A stretch of DNA of 64,000 nucleotides. Source: Temnothorax longispinosus (taxonomy: Eukaryota > Arthropoda > Insecta > Hymenoptera > Formicidae). Position 1 is the stretch's first letter, and the number at the start of each line of letters is the position of its first letter. The translations under genes were made by a program, and so were the position numbers. Of the stretch, positions 24,250 through 37,173 are shown piece after piece. Location of the stretch: positions 17,697,579 through 17,761,578 of the forward strand of contig NC_092359.1 in assembly GCF_030848805.1 (NCBI RefSeq), read 5' to 3'. The notes under the pieces were generated by a model that ran no database searches, was not told where the DNA came from, and was given only the letters and a program-made list of their open reading frames with translations.

Positions 24250-24282
<33 letters not shown>

Positions 24283-27200
24283 GCATGATAATTCGCGCGA
24301 CATTAGGAATCCTACTTACGTAACGCGCACATATCTCTCGCTTCTCCCTCTTTCGCTCTCCTTCTCGCGCGCGCGCGAGATTTCGATCTCACGATTACTC
24401 TATCGGTCCTCTCGCCTCAAGATTCGCTCTCTCTCGCGCACAAAGAAAAGCTCGCGAGAAGACGCATCTCGAGAAAGGCCCTCCTACGCGAGGAATCATG
24501 CCAATTTTTTATACACAATTGTGGAAATTATGCAAATTTTTTATATACACAAATCGTAAAATCATATTTTTTCTTCGTAATTAATTTCGAAATTAGACGG
24601 CACGAGTCCTTGCGTTATGTATCATTTCGACGGGAAACTCACGCATTTTCCGTTGTTCGCTCTCTCTCTCTTTCGTCGATTCTCTGATCGCACGATCATC
24701 GTATCGACGATGAGGGAAATAAATCACCTCTCGCCAAGTCATTCCTATCTCTCGCGTCCCATGTGCCTCTCTTTCTTTCTCTCGCACGCACCACCTCGCT
24801 CACATACAAACACACATACAAACACGCACTCGCGCATGCAGATACGCAGAAATGTTCCTACAAACACGCATTCGCGCAACTTCTCTGAACTAAGATATTT
24901 AGACAAGAATATAACAGCGGTATAAAAAACTTTTCAACACTGAAAAATACAAATCTATCGTAAATGACTACCATTGTTACTCGTTCCCTTTCACGTTTTT
25001 TTTAAATCAGTATGTTTTTCTTCCTTTCTCTCTTTTACTCTTCTCTCCTTCTTTCTCTCTCATCTTGCGTTTGTCTTTAATTATACGCGCATTACCCGAA
25101 CGACAGTAGGTCCGCTTGAGCATGAGCGAACCGATATTCATCTAATCGCCCTTCTTCGCAACCCCACATGTGCGCCACGTGTCTAGATAATTAATCGCGT
25201 GTACTTTTCCCGTTTCTTAATCCACTTTATATCCTCACGCGGCTTATCTCCGTCTTTTCTCTCGCTTTTTACTGTCGTGTCGTGCAATATTTACCTAATT
25301 CCAATTGCATCCCGTTTCTTTTTTCCTTTTCTTCTTTCCTTCAAAGTCTGTCACAATATATTAGATATTTTAATCGTTATTATCAATTATATATTAGTAC
25401 TTTATATATATAATATATATCTATATAATTGTCATTATATTATTATATATTATGCTTTATCACACATATTACAAAGGAGGTGAAGAATCACACCTAACAT
25501 ATTATTATTATTTTGTTGTTATTTTTTTTTTGTTACTGGCGTACCTCAAACGTTAACTCCGTACTGCGGATGTCGTTTTGCGATTACTTCGTTTCACTAT
25601 TCATTGCGCGCCACGCTTACAGAGACGTTTGATAGTGTCTGTGTTGTGTGTATACGTGTATGGATGTGTGCATGCCGTATGTGCATATACATGCGTTTTC
25701 GCGGCTCTATATATTATTCTTTCTTCCTTTTCAACTCGCCTCTTTTCCTCGCCGCGCACCATCGAGATCCGAAAGCTCAAAAAATTGGAGTTCTTTCATT
25801 TCTTAGAATCTACGACGATCAAAATTCCAGTTCCAGGAAATCTTGGGAAGTTGCTTTTGCAGCGGAAAGAAAGACGTTATAAAGTCACAATTAATTTTTC
25901 AATTCAGAAATAGTGAAATATAAAGCGCATTGACGTGCTTTCTCAAAAGTCTAACTTACTACTGCCTCCATAAATTGTGTTTTCAAAGTTATCCTATAAT
26001 TTTCTAGTCGACGCGATTGTAACTACAGCAAATTACAGCGCTTTTAAGAAAAGGTATGTGTTTAAAAGATTAAAATTGCTTAATAACCAAATAAAAATTT
26101 TTTAAAAATATATAACTACAGTCAAACACCAGCTAGTGATATTTTCCGTTAAATATTATAAAATGTAACGATTTATCAATTCATTCAAACTCGGATAAAA
26201 CAGATTCAAACTAGCGAAGAAACAATATCGAGACACGCGTCCCGTGTAAATTTTACAAGAACGTACGTTATTTGTGTCAATAGCAAGCAAAAGTGATTTA
26301 CGAACTGATTCTGCAAAGATGCACAATGTGCAGCAACTTCGCGACAACTAGAAGAGTCGGAGGGTGTCCCAGTCCCGCGACTGTATACCTTCGTCCAGTT
26401 TCGACCGATCGTTATCCGATCAGCAAAGTGATATGTTCGCGTCGTGCGATCGTACGCACAGTACAGAATGTTCACGTTTCCGGCACGTTCCGCGATACTC
26501 GCACGAGGTGTATCTCCTCGGGATCTCGCGATTATCAAACCGTTCCCGCCCAACTACTTCATCCCGACGAGATATCCCGCCTCCGTCCACACAAAAATGT
26601 GTGGGTCGCGGTTTTTCGCGCTCTCCGATTTTTTCTCTTCCCTTTTAAATCCAAACGTGTAAACGAAGTCGGAGGTATCGGGCGAGATTGGACGTGTGGT
26701 ACTCAGGGATCGATCCAACTCAATCTGGCCGCCATAGAGACGCGAATTGAAGGGTATAACACACGAGATACCTTGAGTTTCAAACCCTTCAATTTCTAAA
26801 AAGTTTATTCGGTGGCGGCTCGGAATAAAAGATTCACGGGAATCGGACGTCGTTGAAACAAATCGTGCACGGCCAACGCGAAAACGATCGTTTGTTGATG
26901 ATTATAGATATATAATGATCTCCCTTGTCGAAATTCGGGAAGCTGATGATTAGGTCGGATTACTATTTGTTACGTCGTAAAAATTCAGGGCATATTGTCA
27001 TCGTGATCGTAATATCGCTCTCACGTCGGCCAGGGCGAGGCGTTTCGGTCGATTTTCGAGAATCTAAACTAACGGCGAGCCTGAACGCGCTTCTACACGA
27101 AATATACTTAACGCTTCTTTCCCCCTTCGTTGCGCCTTATAAATCGCTAGCACAAAAATAAGTGTTTCGCACAAAGAGGTACACGATGCCGGGTCGGGGG

Positions 27201-28316
27201 ATGGGGGAAATATCAATCGGGGATTGGGGAGATCGAAACCCGCGAAACGACCCGAGTCACACACAGTGAGATTGAACATTTAGCTAGACACCCATATCCA
27301 AAGAGACACGACTGCGTAGTATCACGTTATACGCGTTTGATAAGACGTGTTCGTGAGAGTCGAAAAAAATCGTGTGCTCGTAAGAATTACTTTACGGTTT
27401 CCTTGTTTACTTGTGTCGACATGAAAAAGATCGTATACTCGATTTACGATTTTTACTTTGGAGATTGTGTGTGTGTGTGTTAGAGAGAAATTGTGTATTC
27501 GCAGCTAGGTTTTTGCGATTTTTAATTGTACACTAATTGCATACCCCGTGTGTGTGTTTTGTGTATTAGCCAGAATGTACTTTCGCGTATGCGCTCGCGC
27601 TCCCGAAACAGGTTCCGAAGTGACGTTCTGCGTGACGGGGACGACACGTCCTGTCCTCCTTCCTCTCACTCGCCTATCTTTTTTTTTCGCACGTTTTTAT
27701 CCGTTTTTTGAACATTATAGAAAAATTTGTCTAGAAAAATCGGTCTCGGTCCTTGTCCAAGTACTCGCTCGTTCAAGTATTGGAACACGACGCTACTCTT
27801 TGTGTCTCTCTCTCTATATATATATATAATATATATTTATATATATAATATGTATATATCAATATATATTTTTAGTTATCAATTGATTTAGGTGAATTGG
27901 TACCTAGGTAAGTTTTGCTACACAATTATATCGATCGATTAGTGGAGCATGTGCGTGTGTGTGTGTTTATGTACGTGTGTATATGCGAGTATGTGGCCGC
28001 GCACACGAGTGCCTGTTTGACGACCGTGTTCCGTGCTCGCGAAGTGTGTGATTTGACAAAAATTTTCGCCTAATATATGAGCCGGCCTCGCGCGCACACA
28101 CGCGTGATTTCTACACGCGCACGGCCACGCGCGCGAGCACGCCGGCGTTTTAATTTATATTAATATACATATATATATATATATAAATTTGTCCGCGATA
28201 ACAACACGGATATGCCCGATCGCGGCCCGCGTTTTAATTTATTTACTGCCCGCGTGTGCCACGATATATTTCACTTTCTCTCTTTCTTTCTCTCTTTCAC
28301 TCTCACTCTCGCTCTT

Positions 28317-28352
<36 letters not shown>

Positions 28353-30188
28353 TCTCGCTCTCGCTTGATTTACAAGAACGGTGACTCGTATGTAAAATTG
28401 CACTAACTAATGCTTGCACTCCTCTCTCTCGTCATGTCCCACCCCCTTTCTCGCGCCTCTCCTCTAAGTTTGTTTCATTCACGTGTGGTCTCTGTTTTTT
28501 TTTCTCCCGCCGATCCTTTCCTCTCGATCGAAACGGTTCCGGGCTTCCGTTAAATGCGGTAAGTAAAAAATCGATCGTTTCTATTTAGAATATTGCGAGA
28601 GATAGCAATGGATAGAAATTCAACATACTCGCTCTACTAACTAATTTATGTGTATAATTATATACTAGGGTTTGCCCACCTCCTTCTCCGCCCCAAAAGC
28701 CTTTGGTCGCGCAGGCGGCGACTCGAGGTCCTTTCCACATTCCCAGGTCTTATTTGTCTCCTATTTTATCTAAAATTTCGCCCACGTTTTGATCAGATTC
28801 GGATCCAATCGTACTCCAACCCTTAATCGAGAGCGCGCGCGAGTCAAAGAGGGCCGGCGACGAAAAGGTTCTTCTTCCCCCGTTCTATTATATTGGATTT
28901 ATTAATATTCTTTTCCCCCTTCACCACACCACACACGCGACTCTCGTCCGCATCGAACGCACGCGTGTCTTCGCGGGCCGAACGGTGTGTCTCAGACGAA
29001 GGGACGGAGGGTCGTCGTTGAACGTGGCCGCCATTCTTTACTGCGTCTTCCATCAGACAGCACCCGTCTAATAATAACGGATTCCCTCCCTGCAGTGCTC
29101 TAATAAACGCCGCCTACCATCTCTACACGCGGCGAGACAAGATACATCATATATATATATATATGATATATACAAAAAGGAGTACCAAAAAAATAAATAT
29201 ATATGTGTATATATAGATGTGTGTGAGGATTATTTCCTTTTGTTTCTTCATTAGATCTGTACGCAAATATATGTATCGCGAATCGTCGGTCGCGTAATCG
29301 CCTGTATGCTGTGTGTGTATACGTGTGTTTGTTGTGTCGCGGATTGTACAAAGTCCGATACGTGTGTGCAGAAGAAGAGTATCGCGAGAGAGACTCGCCA
29401 TGCGAGGTTTAAACTACGTTTACCGATTCCTGCTGCTGCTGCTACGTACAGAATGTGGCTTTTTTTTGTCATCTACGAAGCGGAACACACAACGTTGCAT
29501 ATTAATTCCGAGCGCGACGCTTCCCAGCCCCACGACCTCTCGGCCGTTTCGCGAAGGAACGACCCGGCTATTGTCGGAAGTATTGTGAAGAGACACGCCT
29601 TTTTTGCATAACAAAAGGGTCACCGGGAGGTGACGAACGTCCGGTATTAGCGCTAAGCCCGCTTCCTCTACTACTGTGGGTTAGTTATCAAAAGTATCCT
29701 ATGTTATAATGTACCGAGGGATATTCTCGAGTGAGAGACGAATGACGGTACGGGAAGTTGCTTCCGGTAAAACGCGTCAAAAAGTCGTCGATTAAATCTC
29801 GCCGGGATCGCCGCCGGATTCGCTAAAAGGGCGCGCGGTAGGAAGCGTCACGCTTAAAATTTACGGAGGTCCTGCGATCTGCCAAACCAAGACTCTCTAT
29901 ACTGAACCCTTCGAGAATAGAAATCCTGCGCGTTTCGGCGAAAAGTGAGCTCTTTTCTCCTTCCTCCTCCTTTTCCTTTTTTCCCCTTTTATTTGAACTA
30001 CGGCGATTGCGTTTGATTATATACACCCAGCGAAGAAGACCGTTTCGTTTTGAAGGGATTAAGAAAAAAACGTGCACACTCGCGGTCGCGATTAATAAAC
30101 GCCAGTTAATCGATTAATCGGTTAGAGAAGAGGGATCGGTATGTATGTACAGGAGCGGACAATATGCGGCATTCTCTATATGTATGTA

Positions 30189-30190
30189 TG

Positions 30191-30264
<74 letters not shown>
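30189..30264. repeat. (TA)n microsatellite
   Basis: About 75 bases of TA, interrupted once by TG. Confidence 0.95.
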
Positions 30265-30266
<2 letters not shown>

Positions 30267-32277
30267 GTACGAATCTATAGTAGTGTTCCGCGGCGAAACG
30301 CGACCCCCTCAAGACGCGTCGCCACACACTTACAAATCATCTATCGGACGTATGAAGAGAGTAATTAGATACGATCATTTCTATTTATAACGATGCTTCG
30401 GTATTCCGCGAGTCACGGTTTCTATCGCTACTTTGGTTTCGAGAAACGACACCCCCCTGCCCCTTGCGTCCCGCTTCGCACGCGCGTCACTTTTTCTCTT
30501 ACCCTCCGCGAAGTCGAGCGCGAGATCGCTTCGCCGCGAGAGAGGATCCGCGAGGTAAGTACGCCGTTCGTTGCGCGAGAACGTTTTCGAAAATACGCCG
30601 ACTACGGAGAGAGTGACCGTTTATATTGCACATAGTAGTAAAGTCGGGGTGTAAAATTCGTGAGCGACAGCGGTGGCGAACACCCTCGACCCTCGCGTTC
30701 CCCGCGAGCGAGTAGCGGGCTCTCTTCCCCCTTCGCGGGCGGACGATACACGCGGCTCGGCTTCGCGATCCCTTCGTTTTCGGTTTTTGGGAAAGAATCG
30801 GACAATCTGGAGCACACCGCCACGGTGCCGTATACAGCCGTTCGCTCGCTCGCGCTTGGAGAACTGAACTATCGCGGTTTCCGTTTATCCCTTCGTCGCC
30901 CGGGTGACACCTCTTCTCGCTAAACTCTCGGTTTCCCCATTGTTTCTTTCTCGTTCGTATTTCTTTCTACGTTATTTCCTTATTTCCTTTTCATTTGAAT
31001 AAGTTAATTAGTAAAAAATCATTTTCTCAAGTGCCACCCTACGGCGCGCGCGGCGCGTTATTCGGCGTGAGAAACGCACCTATGTAACATATCTTTAATA
31101 AGTTCTTAATAACTAGGAAACCGTGTATGTGTGTACGTTTTGTGTATGTGTGGAGTGTTCTGCGTTTGTGATACAGAGAATTACCTACACAGCGGGTTGA
31201 AGCGTGGCTTTTTTTCATTATTGATTAAACATCCAATGCGAACGATTCGTCACTATCCTCTCCCTATCACTCTCGTTCGGGTTTCCCACCGGTCCTCATC
31301 ACCTACGCGTCTTTTCCGACCTTGTTGCTCTCACTGTCACCCCCTCATTCTTTCCATCTCTCTCTCTGACTCGCATTCTCTTCCAATCCCATTCGCTCAT
31401 TCTAGCGACACACTCTCGCGTCGGATGATCAGGTACTCGCGTTTCTTTACGAACATTCGTCGCGCGGAAATCACTACTTTGCTCGGAGCGCGGGTTTTCG
31501 TCCGGCTTTCGTACAAACGGCGTCGGCGGGAAAATACGAGCCCCCGTTCGTCGAGAAGTCACTTCGCCCGCTTTGCGTCCACCCGGGTCGCGCATCGTAA
31601 AATCAAAATCCCGCTCGACCGGGGTGGACGGGCACGGGGGGAGAAACTCCCTCGTTCTCTCGGTTCACGCGGCAGTCGAACTCGGAAGGGGCGATCCGCG
31701 GCGGATCGAGACGCAAGCGCGAGGCGGATCCGGTAAACGCTCGAGAAGGATCGGTGCCGGCAATCGGCGCGGGGTACGTAACGCGAGGGCGGCGGCGGCG
31801 GCAACGGCGGCAGCAGCCCCTCCCTCGCTTGCTCGGCTTCGAGACTCGCGGTAACTAACAATACTCGATCTTTCGGACAGAACCGGTGCATTTTACAGCG
31901 CAGACAGATAGGATTATACGTGTACGAGTAATCGATATACTGAGAATCCGTGTCCGTTTTCTCTTTTGAATCCTGTGTCTCGGCATGTGTCTTTCTTCGT
32001 TTTCTTCTTCTTCCGGCTCGATGATATCGCCTCGGCGTGGATCCGATCGTCCCCTCTTCTTTGCTATTTTCTGGCGCCTTCGTCGGCGAGAGATCTGTTT
32101 CCGGTTTTCGGCAAAGTTATCTGGATCGGCACAGTTTTGGCTCGACGATGATACCGGCGGCCGTTAGTACAAGTCGTTACGGATGGCGAGGTCGAAGATC
32201 GGAACGACGCCGAGAGCCTGCATCGACTGGCGGGCAATAGCGGCTGGTTTCTTCCTCCAGTATAACCGGTATAACTT

Positions 32278-32440
32278 GAAGTAGTAGCAGTGGAGTAGTA
32301 GTAGTAGTAGTAGTAATAATTTGTAGTAGAGAATAGTAGTTGTGGTAGTAGTAGTAATAGTAATAATAGTGGTAATAGAGTAGAGTAGTGGTAGTACGTA
32401 ACGATCGAGTGGTGGTAGTAGTAGTAATAGCAGTTTTGAG
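32278..32440. repeat. (GTA)n-rich tract just downstream of the orb2 stop
   Basis: Imperfect GTA/GTAATA triplets on + over about 160 bases read as UAC/UACUAU-rich RNA on the orb2 strand, starting about 155 bases after the stop codon. It is unusual as the proximal 3' UTR of an RNA-binding protein gene. Confidence 0.8.
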
Positions 32441-32463
32441 GCTGTGTTCTTGTTGTAGATAAG

Positions 32464-32531
32464 TAAGTAAGTAATATGGGGGGCAGGGGGAAGTGAGGGT
32501 TGGTTGGGGCACGTGAGGGGAGGGTGGGGAA
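32464..32531. other. G-rich tract on the template strand of the orb2 3' UTR
   Basis: Several runs of 3-6 G (ggggggcagggggg, ggttggttgggg, ggggagggtgggg) lie on +. The orb2 RNA would be C-rich here, while the template strand could form a G-quadruplex within 65-135 bases of the stop codon. Confidence 0.65.
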
Positions 32532-32595
32532 TATTGATAGAGGTGGTAGTTAATTAGCTAGGGCTGCGAGATAATTAGGGACAACGCAGCTGGGG

Positions 32596-34420
32596 TTAAC
32601 ACCAGCGGAAAGGCACGGCCCGAGGCCGATCCGCGCCCTCCTTCACCAGCGGCTTGTGGAACTCCCGACCTGGCCGGGAGTGGATAGTTGCCCAGCAATG
32701 CTCGCAGTAGTACTGAAAATAGTATTATAATTCAGACTTCAATATTAAGTTTATCAAAAAATTTTATCTTCTCTTTTATACAAGAGAAAAGATAAAATTG
32801 TGTATTGGTCATTTACACAATAAAATAATTAAAGGAACAACAGAGTCTTCCATCTAGTTCCATTATTAAAAAATACGAATACGATTTTAGTTTTGAATCG
32901 CGTGGATGCAATTATTGGATGAAATTCCAATGGAATTTCAGAAATCATAAGATTTAATTTTAATAGAGTTACTCTTTGCCATGACATTCGTACAGAAATC
33001 TTAAATCTTTGGCTTCAAATTAAAAATAAAACCCACACTTTTATTTTACAGTGTTTTATAATTTATTAATAAAAATGAGCCGATGATCGAGACATACCTG
33101 CAGGCAGGTGACGTTGGCGCAGAAGAATGGCGCAAACTTGCCTCCGCAACGCTGGCCTTGACATTCGTCGCACATCTGATCGTCCAGAACGTATGGTTTG
33201 ACTTCGACCTGTTCAAGAGATTATCGATACGGTCAGAAAAAAGTATGAAACGCTCGAAGTACTTAAAACAAGAATAATTGCTCGGGGAATGATACTCATA
33301 ATCTGTAAAAATTTTTTAAACAATCTTACTAATCACGGACTTAGATCTTTCATTCTTGTCCTGAATATTTCATTTAGTGATGTTACACGCTCGAGCCTTC
33401 TCGGAAAGAAGGGCACGCGAAAGGATGCAATTTTTCTTCGTACTCACCCTCTTGTCAATATCGCCGTGCTGCAGCTGTACGAATCTGGCTGAGATGGCAG
33501 CTATGTAGCTTTGCTGATTACTGAAGGCGACCCTGCCGGCACCCTTGGGATACTTGAGCTCGGGATCGGTGTCGATGCCGGCGTAACAGACACCACCGTA
33601 AAGCCGGTCCATAATCATCGCGAGCTCGACGGCCTTGAGCGGTCGCGGCACTCCGCCGACGAAAACCGTTTTTCGCGGATCGAGCGGCATGGAGGCGTCC
33701 AGCACGAAGTCGGCATCGCTCAGCCGCCAAGGTCGGATCTGCACGGGCTTGTCCTTGATCGTGGGCGAGCTTACGCAAAGGTAAAGCTTGTCCTCGTCCT
33801 GGATGCAGGCGTCTATCAGCTGTTGCACCGAACCCTCGTCCTGGAATACCGAGCGGTCGATTTATCATTAGTTTTTTTCTGTTAGTTTTATCAATCCAAA
33901 TAATCCAAAAATAAAAAAAGAAAAAACGAAAGGGGATGAAAGCATACCTGGAACAGCAGAAACGCGTAGCCTTTCGGCGGGAAGTAGGATTTGCTTTCTG
34001 CCTTGTGCGGCCAGTCCACGACGAGCGGCCCAAAGCGACGGAAACTGGCTGTGATCTCGTCTGAATCGAGAGGAAATGCGCCATGATTACCGTCATTCTG
34101 TCACGTCTCACAAGTAATCTATTTTAGATGATAAATTTTAACATGATCAATCGGCGTACCTTCATCGATGTCAGGCGGTAGTCCGCCGACGAAGACTTTC
34201 CTGGAGAAACGCTCGCCGGTTTCGCTGCCCTGACTGTGCGGACTGCTCCGACTTGGCGACGACAGCGGGGCCGCTTGGGACGCCGTTATCCCGCCGCCCA
34301 CACCGACGCCGACGCCTACTCCGACGCCAACGCCGACGCCGTCCAGCTGGCTCGGCGCGTTCGGATCCTCCAACAGGGTACCACCTTGCTCTTCGAGACT
34401 CGGGAAGAACGGAGATTTAC
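32596..34420 (-). CDS. orb2: CPEB2/3/4-type polyadenylation element-binding protein (Orb2), last five exons, 5' partial
   Basis: Exons on the minus strand: 34420-34160, 34060-33948, 33840-33448, 33208-33098, 32712-32596. They are GT-AG and in phase, giving 330 residues to the TAA. RRM1 has RNP2 VFVGGL (75-80) followed by PPDIDEDEI, and RNP1 KGYAFLLF (116-123). RRM2 begins TVFVGGVPRPLKAVELAMIM and contains KYPKGAGRVAFSNQQSYIAA. The zinc domain has MCDEC, CGGKFAPFFCANVTC and YYCEHCWATIHSR, ending FHKPLVKEGADRPRAVPFRW. This is near-identical to the CPEB2-4 consensus, so the orthology group is certain. Orb2 represses or activates translation of U-rich target mRNAs and its prion-like oligomers maintain memory in flies. 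The first visible exon carries a (GV)7 tract (27-40). It starts inside a codon, so the Gln-rich N-terminus lies upstream. Confidence 0.95.
32760..32799 (-). other. Intronic hairpin next to the orb2 last-exon acceptor
   Basis: ATTTTATCTTCTCTT and AAGAGAAAAGATAAAAT form a stem with a 2-base bulge and a 6-base loop. It lies 45 bases upstream of the acceptor at 32713, close enough to influence branch-point use. Confidence 0.65.
34291..34342 (-). repeat. Coding (Gly-Val)7 repeat in orb2
   Basis: Seven GV dipeptides followed by GGG sit between the acidic start of the exon and RRM1. The six-base units use GGC, GGA and GGT with GTC, GTT, GTA and GTG. The protein repeat is therefore better preserved than the DNA repeat. 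Confidence 0.9.
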
Positions 34421-37157
34421 CTGGAACAAAACATTTCTCCACGTGAGCAATTCAATCCATCGAGAAACATATGTAGTTAAGTTCAAGTTGAGTCAGATTA
34501 ATAGAACACACGAATGAATTAAGAGAAAAAATCAGGATGGAGACGCGTAAGAAAATAATAAATAAATGAATCGTAATAGATAATAAGATAATTTTACGTT
34601 CTTCTTCGAATATCGTATTTACGAATAGGGGCGGAATTCGAGCCACGTGCGCCGATCGGCCGATTTACGTCGCAAAACAAGAGATCGTTATGGATCGTCC
34701 GCGGGAATCAAGGTCCGGATCTGACATTCGTTCGTTGTCGGAGAATTCATTATGCAATTGTGCGGAATCACGTAACAAGCGGCGAGAGAATCGCGCGTAT
34801 TATGTATATGTGACGTGGGAGACAAGAGGGAAGAAGGGGGGGGAGCAATGTGAGCGCTCTTTCGACATAACTCCTTTTCTTTTTCTTTTTTTTTGGGCGG
34901 GGGGGTCAAACCGGAAGTTTTTGCGTTGCACACAGCTGAAATACAGCCTCGTAAAAGCGTAATGCCAATTATGTAACGTGACGTTCTCGGCATCGTTTCT
35001 AGACTCGCCGAGAGAGATAAGAAGACAGATTCCTTAAAATATCGGACGATAAATTGTTTGATGCTACGAGGCTGAAATTATATTATGCATATTTAGTAAC
35101 GAATTCTTGAGAGAAATCAATGGATGCGCAACCGTTGACCGACTTGACCTATCGAGGATTCTCTTAAAAAAAATATCGACAAATAAACATACGAAAAGTA
35201 TTACTTTGTCAAGATACCTGTCAAATATTATGTACAGCTCGAAAAATAATCGGAGTAACAATTAAGAAAGCTAAATTATTCCATTTAAACAAACGTATCA
35301 CTTATCAGAATTATATTTAAAAAAAATCGAGCTTGCATGTCAGAGAAAATTTTTACGAAACATCAGCATTCGCATTTTAGATGACAGCAAGAAATAATAT
35401 GATTGATGCTCCGATCGTTATGTAAATACAGGACTGTAATATACACGATTTACCATACATTATTTTGCTAAATATAGTCATTAAATTACGTAAAAAGGGA
35501 AGGCTCCGAAAGTTGCGCATCGCTGCTCCGAAAGAGGCTCGGTCCGACACCGTAAACACCGATAATTTGACGGCAGCCGGGACTGCCGTCCATTTCGGAG
35601 CAGGACGGTCGCGCTCGCGCCAGACGAGAGCGCGAGAGGAGAAGAGGCTCACTATCGCATACGGGAGATTCACCAGCGTGCAATCAACGGCTGGTCATTA
35701 ATTATTCGCGCGGATAATAATCGGTATGCCGGATTGCCGGGCTCGATAACACGACTCGCGGGCGAGAAAAGGCCACCTCCGTCGAGACTGTCCCGAAAAG
35801 GTGCGGAGAGATTAAAAAGAAAGGTGGGACTCACTGTATCTCCTCCTGACGGGAAATCTCGCACGTCTGATAAACGTCGCCATATCCTCGATCGACGATC
35901 GAGATAACGAGCCGACGACGGCGGGGGATTCGCGCGCGCGACTATACTTATCGTCCACGGGACTCCGGACTCCGTTTGTTTCTCCCGTCGTTGTTAAGGG
36001 AGGGGAAAAAAAGGAGAAGCAGTAAACAGGGTGCAACGCGCATGAATGGCATGGCCGGAAAGCGTCGCCGGCTCGTCGGAACAAGCGAGCGCGCCGTCGC
36101 GACGCTCACCTTTTTTTTCCGCGCGCGCCATGCACGCGGTCGTGCAATAATAATCGAACCGGAAACGTAAATACGTAGGGGACGTGCTCCTTCCCCCGTG
36201 CTCCTTCGTCGTGTTTGCCTATCCGCCTCCGATGATGATAAGTGCGACGGGCGTAGCGCTATTTATTTTTTTCCAAGCGACATTAACGCGCGGGCTTAAT
36301 CGCGAGCTGATAATTATTTACATATTCTCAGGGTAATTGCGAGATATGAATATGGGTCGCGGGCATGTACCGGGTATTCTGCTTCAAGTGAGCAACGTCC
36401 TGGCGAATCGGGGACTGACGAAAAGTTACGGGTTTCCTGAGTCCTTCCGCGGACGTCGGCCGAAGTTATTCGAGCGGTTTAATTGACGCTTGTGCGGAGA
36501 AGTTCGCGGAGAGAAAAATGTTCGGAACTCGAGAGATGAAGCTTCCTACATGCAGCCCGGCAGCAACAATAATAATCCATCGATAATTTCTTCATGTCGA
36601 CGTTTAATGCTCGACGTTCGAGGGAAGTTACCGGCACGAAATTGCGGCGTGAATGTAACTTTCGTACGCGTGGGAATTACGTAAGGATCGGGTTGATGCA
36701 CACGGGCGTGTGCAACTTCACGCGTACTTAATTTCAGGCGTGAGACATTTTAAATGAAATCGACCGATTGAATTTATGTGATTTTTATCTTCTAGTGACG
36801 TCGATATAAGAATTTGTGGTGTAATATGTGTAATTATATTTTTGTAGGCCATTTATGCGAAGACTTTGTATCCCCGCACAAAAGTTTTTTTTAGTTCAGA
36901 GCATCATTCACTGTTCGAATAAAAATAATAACTCATTGCAAAATTTTATTTCTTTATTTGTTGCCCCATTTCGTTCCTGCATTTGAATCGATTAGAACCG
37001 GTTCGTCGCCAGCGTTAATTCACTCCAGTGCCGCACGTTAAGTTCGAGGATTGCAGTTAACTAATAATTCCGCGATCCTTTCTTTCACCGTCGTGATATA
37101 ACAATACGATTGCACCTTCGATGGCTCTAATTCCCTCTGTGAGAGATACTTTATGTA

Positions 37158-37173
37158 CTACGTCATGACGTAG
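37158..37173. promoter_or_regulatory. Palindrome of two CRE-like half sites
   Basis: CTACGTCATGACGTAG is a perfect 16-bp palindrome made of TACGTCA and TGACGTA, each resembling a CREB/ATF half site. It lies about 2.7 kb upstream of the first visible orb2 exon in putative intron DNA. Confidence 0.6.

Larger units (their letters stand above)
12041..32595 (-). other. About 20 kb of non-coding DNA, putative very long orb2 3' UTR
   Basis: No spliced, phase-consistent exon is visible on either strand from 12.1 kb to the orb2 stop. Open frames are frequent only because the DNA is CpG-rich and repetitive. The region is continuous in style: CpG-rich blocks, (CT)n, (CA)n and (TA)n runs, and AT-rich islands at 16.7-17.3 and 20.4-20.7 kb. 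Reading downstream from the orb2 stop I find no AATAAA on the transcript strand for about 2.6 kb (first at 29993-29988; an ATTAAA at 31099-31094). That argues against a short UTR. Neural genes in insects can have 3' UTRs of 10-20 kb. Independent lncRNAs or unannotated genes are alternatives. Confidence 0.4.

Noticed and set aside
35812..36084. Minus-strand frame with a gtgagt donor near the first orb2 exon
   Set aside because: The donor phase and peptide give no CPEB resemblance, and the frame continues past the donor without change in character.
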